The notes under the pieces: generated by a model
What the model saw: only the letters and a program-made list of their open reading frames with translations
What the model was told of the DNA's origin: nothing
The model's database searches: none
Shown here: positions 16,516-25,992 of the stretch, in pieces
Numbering within the stretch: position 1 is the stretch's first letter
How the letters are laid out: each line of letters begins with the position of its first letter
From: Halobaculum halobium
GTDB lineage: Archaea > Halobacteriota > Halobacteria > Halobacteriales > Haloferacaceae
Direction: 5' to 3'
DNA length: 64,000 bases
Assembly (NCBI RefSeq): GCF_030127145.1
Contig: NZ_CP126158.1
Coordinates: forward strand, 868,001-932,000
Program-made: the position numbers and the translations under genes

Positions 16516-17805
16516 TCACTCCAGTCGCGTGGGATCGAGGTCGTCCTCGAGCGCGCCGAGCCGGTCCGCCATCGAGATTCCCGACAGCAGCACCGTGACG
16601 CGGAACTCTTCGGCGGTCGGATCGGGGTAGTCGCCCCAACGGATCTCGGGAACCTCCGTCTCCTCTTCGATGAGGCTTCGCGCGCGTTCGAGCCCGCGTC
16701 GACTGAGCCACGCCGGCGGCGCGTGGAAGACGACGGCCGCGCGCGACGCGCTGGTAAGATCACACGGGAGACTGAGGCGATGGGTGATCGCCTTCCGGGC
16801 GGCGTTGGTCGCGACCGACACCGCTTCGCCCTCGTCGACGGCGGGTCCGTCCGCGCCGCCGATCCGATCGAGCAAACCGCCGACGAACCCCTCGCGGCGG
16901 CCGTTCTCCACCTCGGCTCCCGCGGATCCAAGCGCCGTGACGCCGCCGGCGCCGAGGGTGTTCGTCAACTCGCTGGCGTCGAGCACGCGCTCGGGCGTCG
17001 GGTCGGCCGCCTCGCCGGCGGCCAGAAACGAGCCGAGCCGTCCGGCGACGGCGTCGTCCAGCGCCGGCCACGCTGCCGCGTACGGGGCGGCGCTGGCGCG
17101 CCACACGTCGAGGTCAGCGAGCAGGAGGTCGTCGCTCGCGGCCGAGAGCGCGCGCACCGCGCCGGCGGCGTTGGACGCGAGCGGTCGCTCCGGGCGCTCC
17201 GAGCGATCCGAGTGATCCGAGTGATCCGAGCGATCCGACGCATCGGGCGCATCGGGCGCGTCGCGATCGTCGCCGGAGCCGGGGCCGGGGTGATCGGTCC
17301 CCAGAGCAGCTGCTTCGTCGGTTGCCGACCGCTTCGGTCCGTCCGTCGTCGCGTCGGTGGCGTCGCCCTCGCCGCCGGTCTCGGAGACGCCCGGGAGCAC
17401 CCCGAGCGCGTACACCGGCGTTGCCGTCACCTGCCCGAGCAGGTCGACGACCGCCGGAGCGATGCCGGCGCCCGTACCGCCCCCGAGCGCGGCACACACG
17501 AGCGCGGCGTCCGTGCGCCCGACGGGAAGCGAGTCGACCGCCGCTTGGAGCTCCGGGCGCTCCTCGCGCGCGATCTCCGAGGCGAGGGTCCCGTCGCCGG
17601 TGGTTCCCTCGCCGTCGGTGTGGACCGCACCCAGCAGGTGTCGCGCCTCCTCGTCGACGCGCGACAGCGCCGCGAGGTCGCCCGCGTCGGTGTCGACCGC
17701 GATGGCGCCGGCGATGTAGTCGACGGCGCGTCGCCCCTCGTCCGCCAGCAGCGCGTCCGCCAGGGCGGTGCCGCCGCCGCCGACGCCGACGATTCCGATC
17801 TGCAT
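16516..17805 (-). CDS. CetZ/FtsZ-like tubulin-superfamily GTPase with low-complexity insert
   Basis: The 429-residue protein starts with the nucleotide-binding loop GIVGVGGGGTALADAL (4-19) and has the tubulin signature GGGTGAG (108-114). The region AVDTDAGDLAALSR (36-49) and LPVGRTDAALV match haloarchaeal CetZ proteins, which shape cells rather than divide them. The usual T7 loop is reduced to LDDAVAGRLG (249-258). An insert at about 143-208 is composed of repeated Asp-Ala-Pro, Ser-Asp-His and Arg units and has no counterpart in canonical CetZ or FtsZ. It is a divergent paralogue; whether it hydrolyses GTP cannot be told. Confidence 0.78.
   Translation of the reverse strand: MQIGIVGVGGGGTALADALLADEGRRAVDYIAGAIAVDTDAGDLAALSRVDEEARHLLGAVHTDGEGTTGDGTLASEIAREERPELQAAVDSLPVGRTDAALVCAALGGGTGAGIAPAVVDLLGQVTATPVYALGVLPGVSETGGEGDATDATTDGPKRSATDEAAALGTDHPGPGSGDDRDAPDAPDASDRSDHSDHSDRSERPERPLASNAAGAVRALSAASDDLLLADLDVWRASAAPYAAAWPALDDAVAGRLGSFLAAGEAADPTPERVLDASELTNTLGAGGVTALGSAGAEVENGRREGFVGGLLDRIGGADGPAVDEGEAVSVATNAARKAITHRLSLPCDLTSASRAAVVFHAPPAWLSRRGLERARSLIEEETEVPEIRWGDYPDPTAEEFRVTVLLSGISMADRLGALEDDLDPTRLE
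17190..17262 (-). repeat. 9-base tandem repeat within the tubulin-like gene
   Basis: About eight imperfect 9-base units (plus strand GATCCGAGT, GATCCGAGC, CATCGGGCG and variants) encode the DAP/SDH/SDR run. The in-frame unit length keeps the gene open, so copy number could vary without breaking it. Confidence 0.75.
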
Positions 17806-17930
17806 CTCGAGTGAACGCGGCCCCCGCGGGTACATAATCGTGATGGAGCCCGGAGCGCGCGACTGCACCCGAACGGTCCGCCCCGGCGGACGGGGAAAAG
17901 CGGTATGACGCACGCCGCCGTGGTCGTCGT

Positions 17931-18428
17931 ATGGTCGAACTCGAGTCCGTCGCCGCTGTCGCCGACAACGGCGTCATCGGTGACAACGGCGAACTCCCGT
18001 GGCCCTCCATCCCCAAGGACAAGCAGCAGTACCGCGACCGGATCGCGAACCACCCGGTGATCCTCGGCCGGACGACGTTCGAGTCGATGCTCGACGACCT
18101 CCCGGGCACCGCACAGATCGTCCTCTCGCGCAGCGTCGACTCGGTCGAGGTCGACACGGCCCACGTCGCGGCCGACGCGGACGAGGCGGTCGCGATCGCC
18201 GAGTCGCTTGGCGCCGACACCGCGTCCGTGATCGGCGGGGGCGCGATCTACGAGCTGTTCCAACCGCACGTCGACCGGATGGCGCTCAGCCGAGTCCACG
18301 GCGAGTACGAGGGCGACACCACCTACCCCCACTGGGACGAGGCCGACTGGGAGTTGGTCGAGGCGACCGAGTACGACCGCTTCACGCTGGAGGAGTGGGT
18401 GCGCGTCGACCGCGACGCCGGCGAGTGA
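17931..18428 (+). CDS. folA: Dihydrofolate reductase
   Basis: DHFR reduces dihydrofolate to tetrahydrofolate with NADPH. The 165-residue protein has the N-terminal [18 protein letters not shown], the P-x-D-x-x-x-Y/F helix region ([11 protein letters not shown]), the cofactor strand [11 protein letters not shown] and the GGGAIYELF motif. Length and motifs match haloarchaeal DHFRs. It is divergent from the tubulin-like gene. No thymidylate synthase gene is nearby, unlike some haloarchaea. Confidence 0.94.
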   Translation: MVELESVAAVADNGVIGDNGELPWPSIPKDKQQYRDRIANHPVILGRTTFESMLDDLPGTAQIVLSRSVDSVEVDTAHVAADADEAVAIAESLGADTASVIGGGAIYELFQPHVDRMALSRVHGEYEGDTTYPHWDEADWELVEATEYDRFTLEEWVRVDRDAGE

Positions 18429-18511
18429 CCTGCCGGCCGCGCCGCTCATGGGGCCTCCGTGAGCATCGGACCAGCGGAAACCGATAGGTAGCTCGGGCCC
18501 GTGGTCAGCAT

Positions 18512-18991
18512 ATGACAGCCATCACGTTGCTCGCGCCGGTCTCGCTCTCGATCCCGCTGCTGTTCCTCGTCGGCGTCGTCGGGGGGATCCTCGCGACGCT
18601 CGCGATGGACCGCGTGATGGACCAAGTCGACGAGGGGTGGACGCCGCCGAGCGTCGCCGCGGGCGTCCTCACCGATACCCACCCCGACAACTCCCCCGAG
18701 CGGCTCGCCACCGCGGTCCACTACGTCGCCGGGACGCTCTCGGGACCGCTGTACGTCTGGCTGCTGCTGGCCGTGGGCAGCGTCCTCGGCACCGGCCTCT
18801 TGGGGGCGGTCGTCGCCGGGGTCGTGATGTATCCGCTGATGGTCGGCTTCTTCGCGGTGGTCGTTCTCCCGCGCTCGACGGGGCTCCCCCGGCAGCGCCT
18901 TCGGGCCGTCCGCCGGGCGTGGGCGACCGAAGCTGGCGTGTACCTGCTCGTGCTCGTCCCGGTCGTCGGCGTCGCCGCGGCGCTGCTGTAG
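18512..18991 (+). CDS. Four-helix membrane protein, unknown
   Basis: A 159-residue protein with hydrophobic segments at about 12-32, 65-88, 92-120 and 140-158. The first is followed by a polar loop (MDRVMDQVDEGWTPPSVAAG). It has no motif I recognise. It lies 84 bases after DHFR on the same strand. Confidence 0.68.
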   Translation: MTAITLLAPVSLSIPLLFLVGVVGGILATLAMDRVMDQVDEGWTPPSVAAGVLTDTHPDNSPERLATAVHYVAGTLSGPLYVWLLLAVGSVLGTGLLGAVVAGVVMYPLMVGFFAVVVLPRSTGLPRQRLRAVRRAWATEAGVYLLVLVPVVGVAAALL

Positions 18992-19052
18992 GCACCGACC
19001 AGATCTGGCGGCCGCCCGATCCGTTTTTGAGGCCCACCCCCGTCTCGCCGCC

Positions 19053-19580
19053 GTGTTCCGACGCATCCGCGAGACCGCCCCGGCCGGCCTCGTCCCGCTG
19101 GCGTGGACCTTCGCGATCGCCGCCCACCTCGACCTCGTCACCGACCGGTCCGTCCTGATCGCCCACCTCGTGATGGACGTGTTGCTCGTCGCGTTCGTCG
19201 TCCTCTCGTGGACGGACATGCGCGAGGGGGTGTTGCGCGCGTGGCGGACCGTGATCCTCGCGGGCATCCCCGTCACGCTCGCCGGCACGGCGGGGCTGCT
19301 CGCACCCGGCCTCGGGACGACGCCGGTGCTGGCGTCGGTCGTCGGCTGGACGCTCCTCCCCGTCCCCGCGCTGGTGTCCACTGCCCGCGCGTCCGCCGGG
19401 AGCGCCCGGACGGTGAACGGCGCGGCCGCGGCGCTCTCGCTCGCCGGCGCGGCCGCGTATCTCGCGGGCGTGTTCGTCGGCGGCCCCGCAGACCCGGCGC
19501 TCGGCCCCGTCGTCGCCGGACTCGCCCTCGTCGGCGTCGGACAGACGGCGGGAATCGTCGACGCGGTGGTCCGATACTGA
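19053..19580 (+). CDS. Membrane protein, unknown
   Basis: A 175-residue protein with about six hydrophobic segments and a short basic N-terminus. The GTG start at 19053 is assumed, since no in-frame ATG precedes the first helix. It follows the previous membrane gene by 61 bases and may be co-transcribed. No recognised domain. Confidence 0.62.
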   Translation: MFRRIRETAPAGLVPLAWTFAIAAHLDLVTDRSVLIAHLVMDVLLVAFVVLSWTDMREGVLRAWRTVILAGIPVTLAGTAGLLAPGLGTTPVLASVVGWTLLPVPALVSTARASAGSARTVNGAAAALSLAGAAAYLAGVFVGGPADPALGPVVAGLALVGVGQTAGIVDAVVRY

Positions 19581-19628
19581 GCGGTCTTCCGACGAGAACC
19601 GCGAGAAGTTCGCGTCGCCGCCGTCCGG

Positions 19629-20498
19629 CTACCGCCCCTCCCACTCCGGCTCTCTGTCCTCGAGGAACGCGTCGATCCCCTCGTCTTTGTCCCGGGTCGC
19701 GAACAGCCCGACGAACAGCTCCGACTCGTAGTCCAGCCCCTCGTCGAGGCCCATCCGCGATGCGGCCCGCACCGCCTTCTTCGCGTGCTCCAGCGCGACG
19801 GGGCTCTTGTCGGCCATCGACGCCGCGAGGTCGTACGCGCGGTCGTCGAACGCGCCGTCGCCGTGCACTTCATCCACGAGCCCGATATCGTCGGCCTCGT
19901 GGGCGTCGATCACCTCACCCGAGCAGATCAGCTTCATCGCCTGCCCCTCGCCGACGAGCCTGACGAGCCGCTGGGTGCCCCCGCCGCCGGGGATGAGCCC
20001 CAAGTTGATCTCGGGCTGGCCGAGTTTCGCGCGCTCGTGGGCGATGCGCACGTCGCACGCCTGCGCGAGCTCGCAGCCGCCGCCGAGCGCGTGCCCGTTG
20101 ATCCGGGCGATCACCGGCTGGCGGAGGTCCGCGACGCGCTCGTACACCCGGGGACGCTCGCTCGCGCGACGCTGTTCGGTCACGCCGCGCTCGCGAAGCT
20201 CGGTCACGTCCGCGCCGGCGACGAAGGCCCGCGCCTCGTCGGCGCCCGTGAGCACGACGACGCGGACGCCATCGGAGCCGTGTGTCGCCTCGACCGCGTC
20301 GAGAACGCGCGTCAGCTCCCCGCGAAGCTGCGCGTTCAGGGCGTTGCGCGCCTCCGGCCGCGAGAGCGTGACCGTGGCGACGCCGTCGACGCGGTCGCCG
20401 ACCGCACAGTCGACGAACTCGCAGTCGGCGGCGACGCCCTCGGGGTCGGCGTCGTCGCCGGCGTCGTCGCCAACGGCGGCCCCGTCGCGGTCGCTCAT
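19629..20498 (-). CDS. Enoyl-CoA hydratase/isomerase family protein
   Basis: This crotonase-fold enzyme probably hydrates short or medium enoyl-CoA in beta-oxidation. The 289-residue protein has an acidic N-terminal extension (about 1-30), the oxyanion-hole segments AFVAGADVTEL and INGHALGGGCELAQACD, and the catalytic region LGQPEINLGLIPGGGGTQRL with its Glu. Its ATG overlaps the upstream hydroxyacyl-CoA dehydrogenase stop (ATGA), so the two consecutive steps of the pathway are translated together. Confidence 0.9.
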   Translation of the reverse strand: MSDRDGAAVGDDAGDDADPEGVAADCEFVDCAVGDRVDGVATVTLSRPEARNALNAQLRGELTRVLDAVEATHGSDGVRVVVLTGADEARAFVAGADVTELRERGVTEQRRASERPRVYERVADLRQPVIARINGHALGGGCELAQACDVRIAHERAKLGQPEINLGLIPGGGGTQRLVRLVGEGQAMKLICSGEVIDAHEADDIGLVDEVHGDGAFDDRAYDLAASMADKSPVALEHAKKAVRAASRMGLDEGLDYESELFVGLFATRDKDEGIDAFLEDREPEWEGR

Positions 20499-21418
20499 CG
20501 CGCCGCCCCCGAGCCGTCGCCGGCGGTCGCGCCGCTGCCGCCGACCGAGTCGTCGGCCGGCCGAACCGCCTCACCGTCTTCCCACACGTAGAAGCCCTCG
20601 CCGGTCTTCTTCCCCAGCTTTCCGGCGCGGACCTTCCGCTTGAGCGCCTGCGGCGGGCGGAAGCGCTCGCCCAGTTCCTCGCGCAAGTACTCCAGCACGT
20701 CGAGGCGCACGTCCAGCCCGATCACGTCGGTGAGCTGCAGCGGCCCCATCGGGTGGTTGTACCCCAACTCCATCGCGGCGTCGATGTCGGCGGCGCTCGC
20801 GACACCCTGCTCGTACATCCGGATCGCCTCGACCCCGAGCGCGACGCCCAGGCGGGAGGAGGCGAAGCCGGGCGAGTCGCGCACTTCGACGGCGGTCTTT
20901 CCGAGGGACTCGACGAACGAGCGTGCCGTCTCTAGGGTCGCCTCGTCGGTCCGCTCGGCCACGACGACCTCGACCAGTCCCATGAGGTGAACCGGGTTGA
21001 AGAAGTGGAGCCCGAGCAGGCGCTCGGGGCGGTCGAGCGCGCTCGCCAGCTCCGTCACCGACAGCGCGGACGTGTTCGACGCCAGCACCGCGCGGTCGCC
21101 GGCGTGGGCTTCGGTCTCGCCGAGCACCTCGCGCTTCAGGTCCAAGTCCTCGGGCACCGCCTCGATCACGAGGTCGGCGCCGTCGGCCGCCCTCGCCAGG
21201 TCAGTCGCCCCCGTGATCCGATCGAGGGCGGCCGCGCGCTCGGCGGGTTCAACCTTCCCGCGGTCGACGCCCTCCGAGAGGGTGTCGTCGATCCGGGCGA
21301 GACCGTCCTCGACGTACGACTCCTCAACGTCGCGCAGGGCGACGTCGTGGCCGGCGGTCGCGGCCGCCTGCGCGATGCCGGCGCCCATCGTGCCCGCGCC
21401 CAGTACCGTGACTCGCAT
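20495..21418 (-). CDS. 3-Hydroxyacyl-CoA dehydrogenase
   Basis: This NAD-dependent enzyme oxidises (or, in reverse, makes) 3-hydroxyacyl-CoA. The 307 residues include the Rossmann loop GAGTMGAGIAQ (7-17), the catalytic His in GLHFFNPVHLM, and the C-terminal dimerisation domain with YNHPMGPLQLTDVIGLD. It is a single-function protein, not fused to the hydratase as in bacterial FadB, but the two genes overlap by 4 bases. A short acidic tail follows residue 290. Confidence 0.93.
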   Translation of the reverse strand: MRVTVLGAGTMGAGIAQAAATAGHDVALRDVEESYVEDGLARIDDTLSEGVDRGKVEPAERAAALDRITGATDLARAADGADLVIEAVPEDLDLKREVLGETEAHAGDRAVLASNTSALSVTELASALDRPERLLGLHFFNPVHLMGLVEVVVAERTDEATLETARSFVESLGKTAVEVRDSPGFASSRLGVALGVEAIRMYEQGVASAADIDAAMELGYNHPMGPLQLTDVIGLDVRLDVLEYLREELGERFRPPQALKRKVRAGKLGKKTGEGFYVWEDGEAVRPADDSVGGSGATAGDGSGAAR

Positions 21419-21506
21419 AGCTGGGAGGTGCCGCGTGCGGGCATAAGGGTGGGTGGTGCGGCCCTCGGCTCCGGCGGGGCCGACTCCGCTGCACGCACGC
21501 GCCGCC

Positions 21507-22931
21507 TCAGTCGCTCGCGCCCGGCCGATACGCGCGACTGACCGCCTTCCAGCGGTTCGAGCGGAACCGATGGAGGTTCACCGCCAGCGGCACCGCCGTC
21601 TCCGCCAGCAGCGAGAGGAGCAGGCCGCCGACTCCGAGCGCGGGGATCACCGTTCCGGCCCACGCCAGCGGCAGCGCCGCGAGGTACGCGCCCGCCAGCG
21701 TCGCGACGAAGGGGACGCGGGTGTCGCCGGCGCCCCGCAGCGTGCCCGTGATCGATCCGTCGACGCCGAGCGCGACGACCGAGATCGCCGCGACGCGGAC
21801 GAAGTCGGCCGACAGCGACAGGTTCGACGGGTCATCGACGAACACGGCCGCGATGGGTTCGGCCGCGGCGACCACGACCGCGGCCGCGACGAGATACACC
21901 AACAGCGACAGTCGGGTGATCCCGCGGCCGTACGCCTCGGCTTCCGTCTCGTCGCCGCGGCCGAGCTCCTGCCCGACGAGCGTCGACGCCGCGATCGAGA
22001 AGCCCCACGAGAAGCTCCCGATGAGCGCGCGCACCTGCCGGCCGACGCCGACGGCCGCGACGGCCACGGGACCGAACGTCGCCGCGATCGCCAGCAGCGG
22101 GAACACGACGAGTCCCTGGGCGGCCCGTCTGGCGACCAGCGGCGCGGAGACGCGACTTATCTGGCCCAGGAGTTCGCGGTCGTGTGGCGACCCGCGGATC
22201 CGGAGCGGGACGGGGCTGGCGCCGCGACCGCGGAGGTAGCTCCGGCCGGTCATCCCCCACGCGAAGACGACGGTCACGAGCCCCGTCGCCAGCGCGGTGC
22301 CCAGCGCCGCGCCGGCGACGCCCATGTCGAACCCGAGGACGAACGTCGCCGACAGCGCGATGTTGGCGAGGCCGCCGCCCGCGCGGACGACCATCGGGGT
22401 GACGGTGTCGCTCACGCCCGCGTACGTCCGGCTGGCGATCAGGTTCAGGAACTCGAACAGGAGGCCCGGCGCGACCACCGCGAGGTAGGTCGCGCCGTAG
22501 CCGATGGCCGTCTCGTCGCCGCCGAGCAGGCCGACGAGCGGCTCGGCCGCGAGGCCGAACGCCGCGACCGCGGGCACCGCGAGCGCAAGCGCGATCAGGA
22601 CGCTGAGGCGGACGACCGCGGCGGCGCGTTCGTCCTCGCCGCCGCCGTAGTTCTGGGAGACGAGCGAAACAGTGCCGCCCGCGAGCCCGATCGCGACGAA
22701 CTTCGCGGCCATCCAGAACGCGTTCGCGAGCGTCAGGCCGGCGACCGCTGTCGGGCCGATGACGAGGCCGACGAGCGCGAGGTCGACGGTCCGCTTCGAC
22801 ATGATGGCGAAGCCGGTGACGATGCGGGGCCACGCCAGGTCCGTCGTCGCGCGGAGGCGCGACTCCTCGATGACGCCCGCGCCGGCGAGGGCCGCAGCGA
22901 GCGCCGCGCCGGCGCGACGAACCAGTGACAC
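21507..22931 (-). CDS. MATE-family efflux transporter
   Basis: A 474-residue membrane protein with about twelve helices and the internal two-fold repeat of MATE antiporters, which export organic cations using Na+ or H+. Family-typical stretches include VDLALVGLVIGPTAVAGLTLAN, AIGLAGGTVSLVSQNYGGG and the second-half equivalent LVGQELGRGDETEAEAYG. The GTG start at 22931 is assigned because the first residues are a short amphipathic helix. The substrate is unknown. Confidence 0.88.
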   Translation of the reverse strand: MSLVRRAGAALAAALAGAGVIEESRLRATTDLAWPRIVTGFAIMSKRTVDLALVGLVIGPTAVAGLTLANAFWMAAKFVAIGLAGGTVSLVSQNYGGGEDERAAAVVRLSVLIALALAVPAVAAFGLAAEPLVGLLGGDETAIGYGATYLAVVAPGLLFEFLNLIASRTYAGVSDTVTPMVVRAGGGLANIALSATFVLGFDMGVAGAALGTALATGLVTVVFAWGMTGRSYLRGRGASPVPLRIRGSPHDRELLGQISRVSAPLVARRAAQGLVVFPLLAIAATFGPVAVAAVGVGRQVRALIGSFSWGFSIAASTLVGQELGRGDETEAEAYGRGITRLSLLVYLVAAAVVVAAAEPIAAVFVDDPSNLSLSADFVRVAAISVVALGVDGSITGTLRGAGDTRVPFVATLAGAYLAALPLAWAGTVIPALGVGGLLLSLLAETAVPLAVNLHRFRSNRWKAVSRAYRPGASD

Positions 22932-23016
22932 GTCAGTCGCGACGGCGGCGCGACGCTAATCGGTTCCGTTCGAGGGTCGTGCCCGCCGGAACGTCCCGGG
23001 GTCGCGAGCGACGCGG

Positions 23017-23475
23017 TCACGCGAGCAACAGCCCCGCGACCGCCCCGGTCGTGAGGACGGTCAACGCGTCGGCAGTCGGCCCGCTCCAGCCCTCGTCGGC
23101 GACGACGAACCGCCCGCGCTCGCGGACGGTCTCCGGGTCGGCCGCGACCGCGAGGTCGCCGTTCGACAGCGCCGCCCAGTACGCCAGCGGCGCGATCGCG
23201 AGATACCGGAGTCCGGATTCGGCCGGGAGCGCGGCGTCGAGCCCGGCGGCCGCGCCGACGTACGTTAGCGGCGCCAGCGCGACCGCCCGAATGATCAGCG
23301 ACGGCGTCCCCTCGGGGACGCGCGCGTCGAACCGCCCCAGCGGGCGGCCGGCGCCGCCCCACGCCGGCAACACCTCGACCTCGGCGTCGAGCCCGAACAG
23401 CCGGGCGACGGCGGCGTGGGCCGCCTCGTGTGGGAGAACGGCGACGGCGACGAGTAGACGTCCGATCCGGGACAC
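23017..23475 (-). CDS. Small membrane protein with HExxH motif (metalloprotease-like)
   Basis: A 152-residue protein whose first segment contains HEAAH (His16-Glu17 to His20) inside a hydrophobic helix, as in site-2-protease-like zinc metallopeptidases. Three further hydrophobic segments follow. The second motif of S2P proteases (LDG or NxxPxxxLDG) is not evident, so activity is uncertain. The GTG start at 23475 was chosen since the upstream in-frame region is Arg/Pro-rich and overlaps the next gene's promoter region. Confidence 0.6.
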   Translation of the reverse strand: MSRIGRLLVAVAVLPHEAAHAAVARLFGLDAEVEVLPAWGGAGRPLGRFDARVPEGTPSLIIRAVALAPLTYVGAAAGLDAALPAESGLRYLAIAPLAYWAALSNGDLAVAADPETVRERGRFVVADEGWSGPTADALTVLTTGAVAGLLLA

Positions 23476-23644
23476 GGCGGTGGTACGCGCCCGACGGCCA
23501 TAGGGGTTGCCCGGAGGAAGCGGACGCACGGACCGCCGGCCCGTCGCTCCCGCGTCGCCCGACGAACGCCGTCCGACGGCGGCGCTCGCCCTCCCCCGCC
23601 GTGCCGGTCGGAAGGGTTCTCCGTGTGGGGCCCCGCTGTCGAAT

Positions 23645-24256
23645 ATGAACGCCGACGACCTCCGCGACGCCTGGGCGGATCGCACCGGGGAGTTCTCTCC
23701 GCGGTACTACGCGCACTACGGCCCCAACGAGGTGAGCAGGCGACTCGCCGCCCTGCTCGGCGACGCCGTCGGCTGGGACGCGCGCGTGCTCGAACTCGGC
23801 TGCGGCTCCGGCCGCCACCTCGCCCACCTCCACGACGAGGGGTTCTCGACGCTCGCCGGCGTCGACATCAACCCCGGGTCCTTCGACGTCCTCCGCGAGG
23901 AGTACCCCGACCTCGGAACGGCCGGCGCGTTCCACGCCGGCGCCATCTCGGACGTGCTCCCCGCGTTCGACGACGGGAGCTTCGACGCCGTGTACTCGGT
24001 CGAGACGCTCCAGCACGTTCATCCCGAAGAGATGTCGGCGACGTTCGACGAGGTCGCGCGCGTCGTCGGCGACGTGCTCGTCACCGTCGAGTTGGAGGGC
24101 GACGGCGAGGCCGGCGGCGGGATCGTCGAGGTCGACGACGGCCTCCCGCTGTACCGGCACGACTGGGGGTCGGTGTTCGAGGCGCGGGGGCTCACCGAGA
24201 CGAGCGTCGAGTCCATCGGGTACGACACGGTGCGCGTGTTCGAGCGCGCCGACTGA
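23645..24256 (+). CDS. SAM-dependent methyltransferase
   Basis: A 203-residue class I methyltransferase. Motif I is VLELGCGSGRHLAHL (about 52-66), then the acidic end of strand 2 (LAGVDINPGSFD) and motif IV region FDAVYSVETLQHV. The C-terminal half is short and lacks a recognisable substrate domain. The substrate is unknown. Confidence 0.85.
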   Translation: MNADDLRDAWADRTGEFSPRYYAHYGPNEVSRRLAALLGDAVGWDARVLELGCGSGRHLAHLHDEGFSTLAGVDINPGSFDVLREEYPDLGTAGAFHAGAISDVLPAFDDGSFDAVYSVETLQHVHPEEMSATFDEVARVVGDVLVTVELEGDGEAGGGIVEVDDGLPLYRHDWGSVFEARGLTETSVESIGYDTVRVFERAD

Positions 24257-24297
24257 GCGCCCGCACCGTCCTCGTTTTCGACGCGTTCCGTACGCGA

Positions 24298-25854
24298 CTA
24301 CCCCCCGGACGGGTACTCGTCCGGGTACGACTCCGCCGCCATGGGGTTCTCGCGGTCGCTCGGTGGCCCCTGAACGGCGACGTACGGCTCCGTTTCGAGA
24401 TACTCCACCAGCGAGGTGGTGCCGACGAAGCCGCACGGCGACTTCCGGAGGTGGACGTACTGGAGGCCGGTGTCCGAGAGCCACGTCTCGATCACCTGCT
24501 CGGCGGTGTTCTCGAGGAACGCGGTCACCTCGTCGGCGGCCGTCCCGGGGTTGTGGACGTGGACGAGCGTGTCCGTCGGCCGGACCAGCTGCGACTCCTC
24601 GTAGTAGCGTAGCTCCCGCGCCTCCTCCGCCGACAGCGCGTTCACGTACGCGTCGGCGTTCACGATCGACGTGAGCGCGGTGTCGTCGTCGCCCGCGTCG
24701 TCGGGGCGGATCGCCCCGAACGCCTCGCGCACTCCCTCGCCCGACGACGGCGCGTGAACGCCGTCGCGGTCGGCGTCCCACGTGCCGATCAGGTCGACGA
24801 CGTGGAGTCGGCCGTCGGCGAGGAGGGCGCCCACGTCGTGGCCGAACCCCGAGAGGATCGTCTCCAGCCCGTGGGGGCGGAGGTGGATCGTCGGAACGAC
24901 CGCGAGGCGGTCGCCGCGAGCGAGCGCGGCGTCGAGGAACGACCCCAGGAACGTCGAGACGTTCGCGGTGCCGTCGTGCTCGAAGAGCACCCCGGCACCC
25001 GCGACGACGCCGCCGCCGACGAGCCGGTCGAAGCCGTCGATGCCGATGGGGCGGTGCCCGTGGGTCTTCACGGCCGGCGGCTGGCTGCGCCGCCCGGGAA
25101 CCGCCCGGGCACCGCGCTCGGCGTCGATGTGGAGTTCGAGGCGGCGGGTGTCGTGGTCGACGCCGCGGAGCTTCGCGATCTCGACGAAGCGGTGGTTGTC
25201 CTCGCGGATGCGGTCGCGCGTCAGCGAGACGACGCCGTGGACGGCGTACTGGAGCAGATCCCCGACGGAGTCGTCGCCGCCCTCCTCCGCGGTGAACACC
25301 AGCGTCGCGTCGCCGCGGTCGGTGAGCGTCGCGATCACGTCGAGGAGGACCCGTCGGTACGTGTGCGTGTCAGTGAACCCGGCGATCCCGTTTGCGGAGT
25401 CGACGACGACGCGGTCGTAGTCCTCGTAGCGCTGGAACTCCTCGCGGAGCGTCGCCGGCGTCAGCTCCCGCGTGTACTCGCCGAACGACATGGTCCCGCC
25501 GACGGCGGCGTCGTCGTCGAGTCGCTGAAGCGTCATCGCGTCGTCGTCCCCCTCAGGGTCCTCAAGCGTCACGCCGGGCGTCGCGTGGAGCGAGAGCACG
25601 TCGAGCCGGTCGTCGTCGAGGGCGAACGGAAACGCCGCGAACGAGTCGGCGACGTCGTCGAGCGTCTGCTCGGTGGTGACGTACAGGCACCGCTCGTCCG
25701 CTTGCACGCCGGCGTCGAGGAACTGCATGCTCAGCGTCGACTTCCCCGTCCCGGGGCCGCCGCGAACGAGCGTCGCCTGCCCGCGGGGGAGGCCGCCGCG
25801 GAGCATTCGATCGAGCACCTCGTCGCCGAGGCTCGCGGCAGTCTCGTCGGTCAT
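24298..25854 (-). CDS. KaiC-like protein, two RecA domains, second one degenerate
   Basis: The 518-residue protein has a complete first KaiC/RecA domain with Walker A GGPGTGKST (32-40) and strand FQRYEDYDRVVVDSANG as Walker B. A second RecA-like domain starts near residue 268 (PIGIDGFDRLVGGG), but where the second P-loop should be it reads VLFEHDGTANVST, with no GKS/T. Haloarchaeal HTR-like/KaiC-like proteins often act in signalling, but no kinase or regulator lies next to it. The nearest genes are a methyltransferase and a lipid kinase. Confidence 0.82.
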   Translation of the reverse strand: MTDETAASLGDEVLDRMLRGGLPRGQATLVRGGPGTGKSTLSMQFLDAGVQADERCLYVTTEQTLDDVADSFAAFPFALDDDRLDVLSLHATPGVTLEDPEGDDDAMTLQRLDDDAAVGGTMSFGEYTRELTPATLREEFQRYEDYDRVVVDSANGIAGFTDTHTYRRVLLDVIATLTDRGDATLVFTAEEGGDDSVGDLLQYAVHGVVSLTRDRIREDNHRFVEIAKLRGVDHDTRRLELHIDAERGARAVPGRRSQPPAVKTHGHRPIGIDGFDRLVGGGVVAGAGVLFEHDGTANVSTFLGSFLDAALARGDRLAVVPTIHLRPHGLETILSGFGHDVGALLADGRLHVVDLIGTWDADRDGVHAPSSGEGVREAFGAIRPDDAGDDDTALTSIVNADAYVNALSAEEARELRYYEESQLVRPTDTLVHVHNPGTAADEVTAFLENTAEQVIETWLSDTGLQYVHLRKSPCGFVGTTSLVEYLETEPYVAVQGPPSDRENPMAAESYPDEYPSGG

Positions 25855-25992
25855 GTCACACTCAACGCCCTCGAACGGACTTAACCGTACCTCCCCCGGC
25901 CGGTTCCACCGGCGCGTGTCGCCGGTGCGCCCCGCCCGGGGAGTGCGCGGCCGACGGTGGAGTTGAAGTGCGACGGCGGCGTTCGCTCACCC

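Noticed and set aside
17190-17262. Repeat read as a CRISPR or regulatory array
   Set aside because: The 9-base units lie inside an open reading frame and encode a low-complexity peptide.
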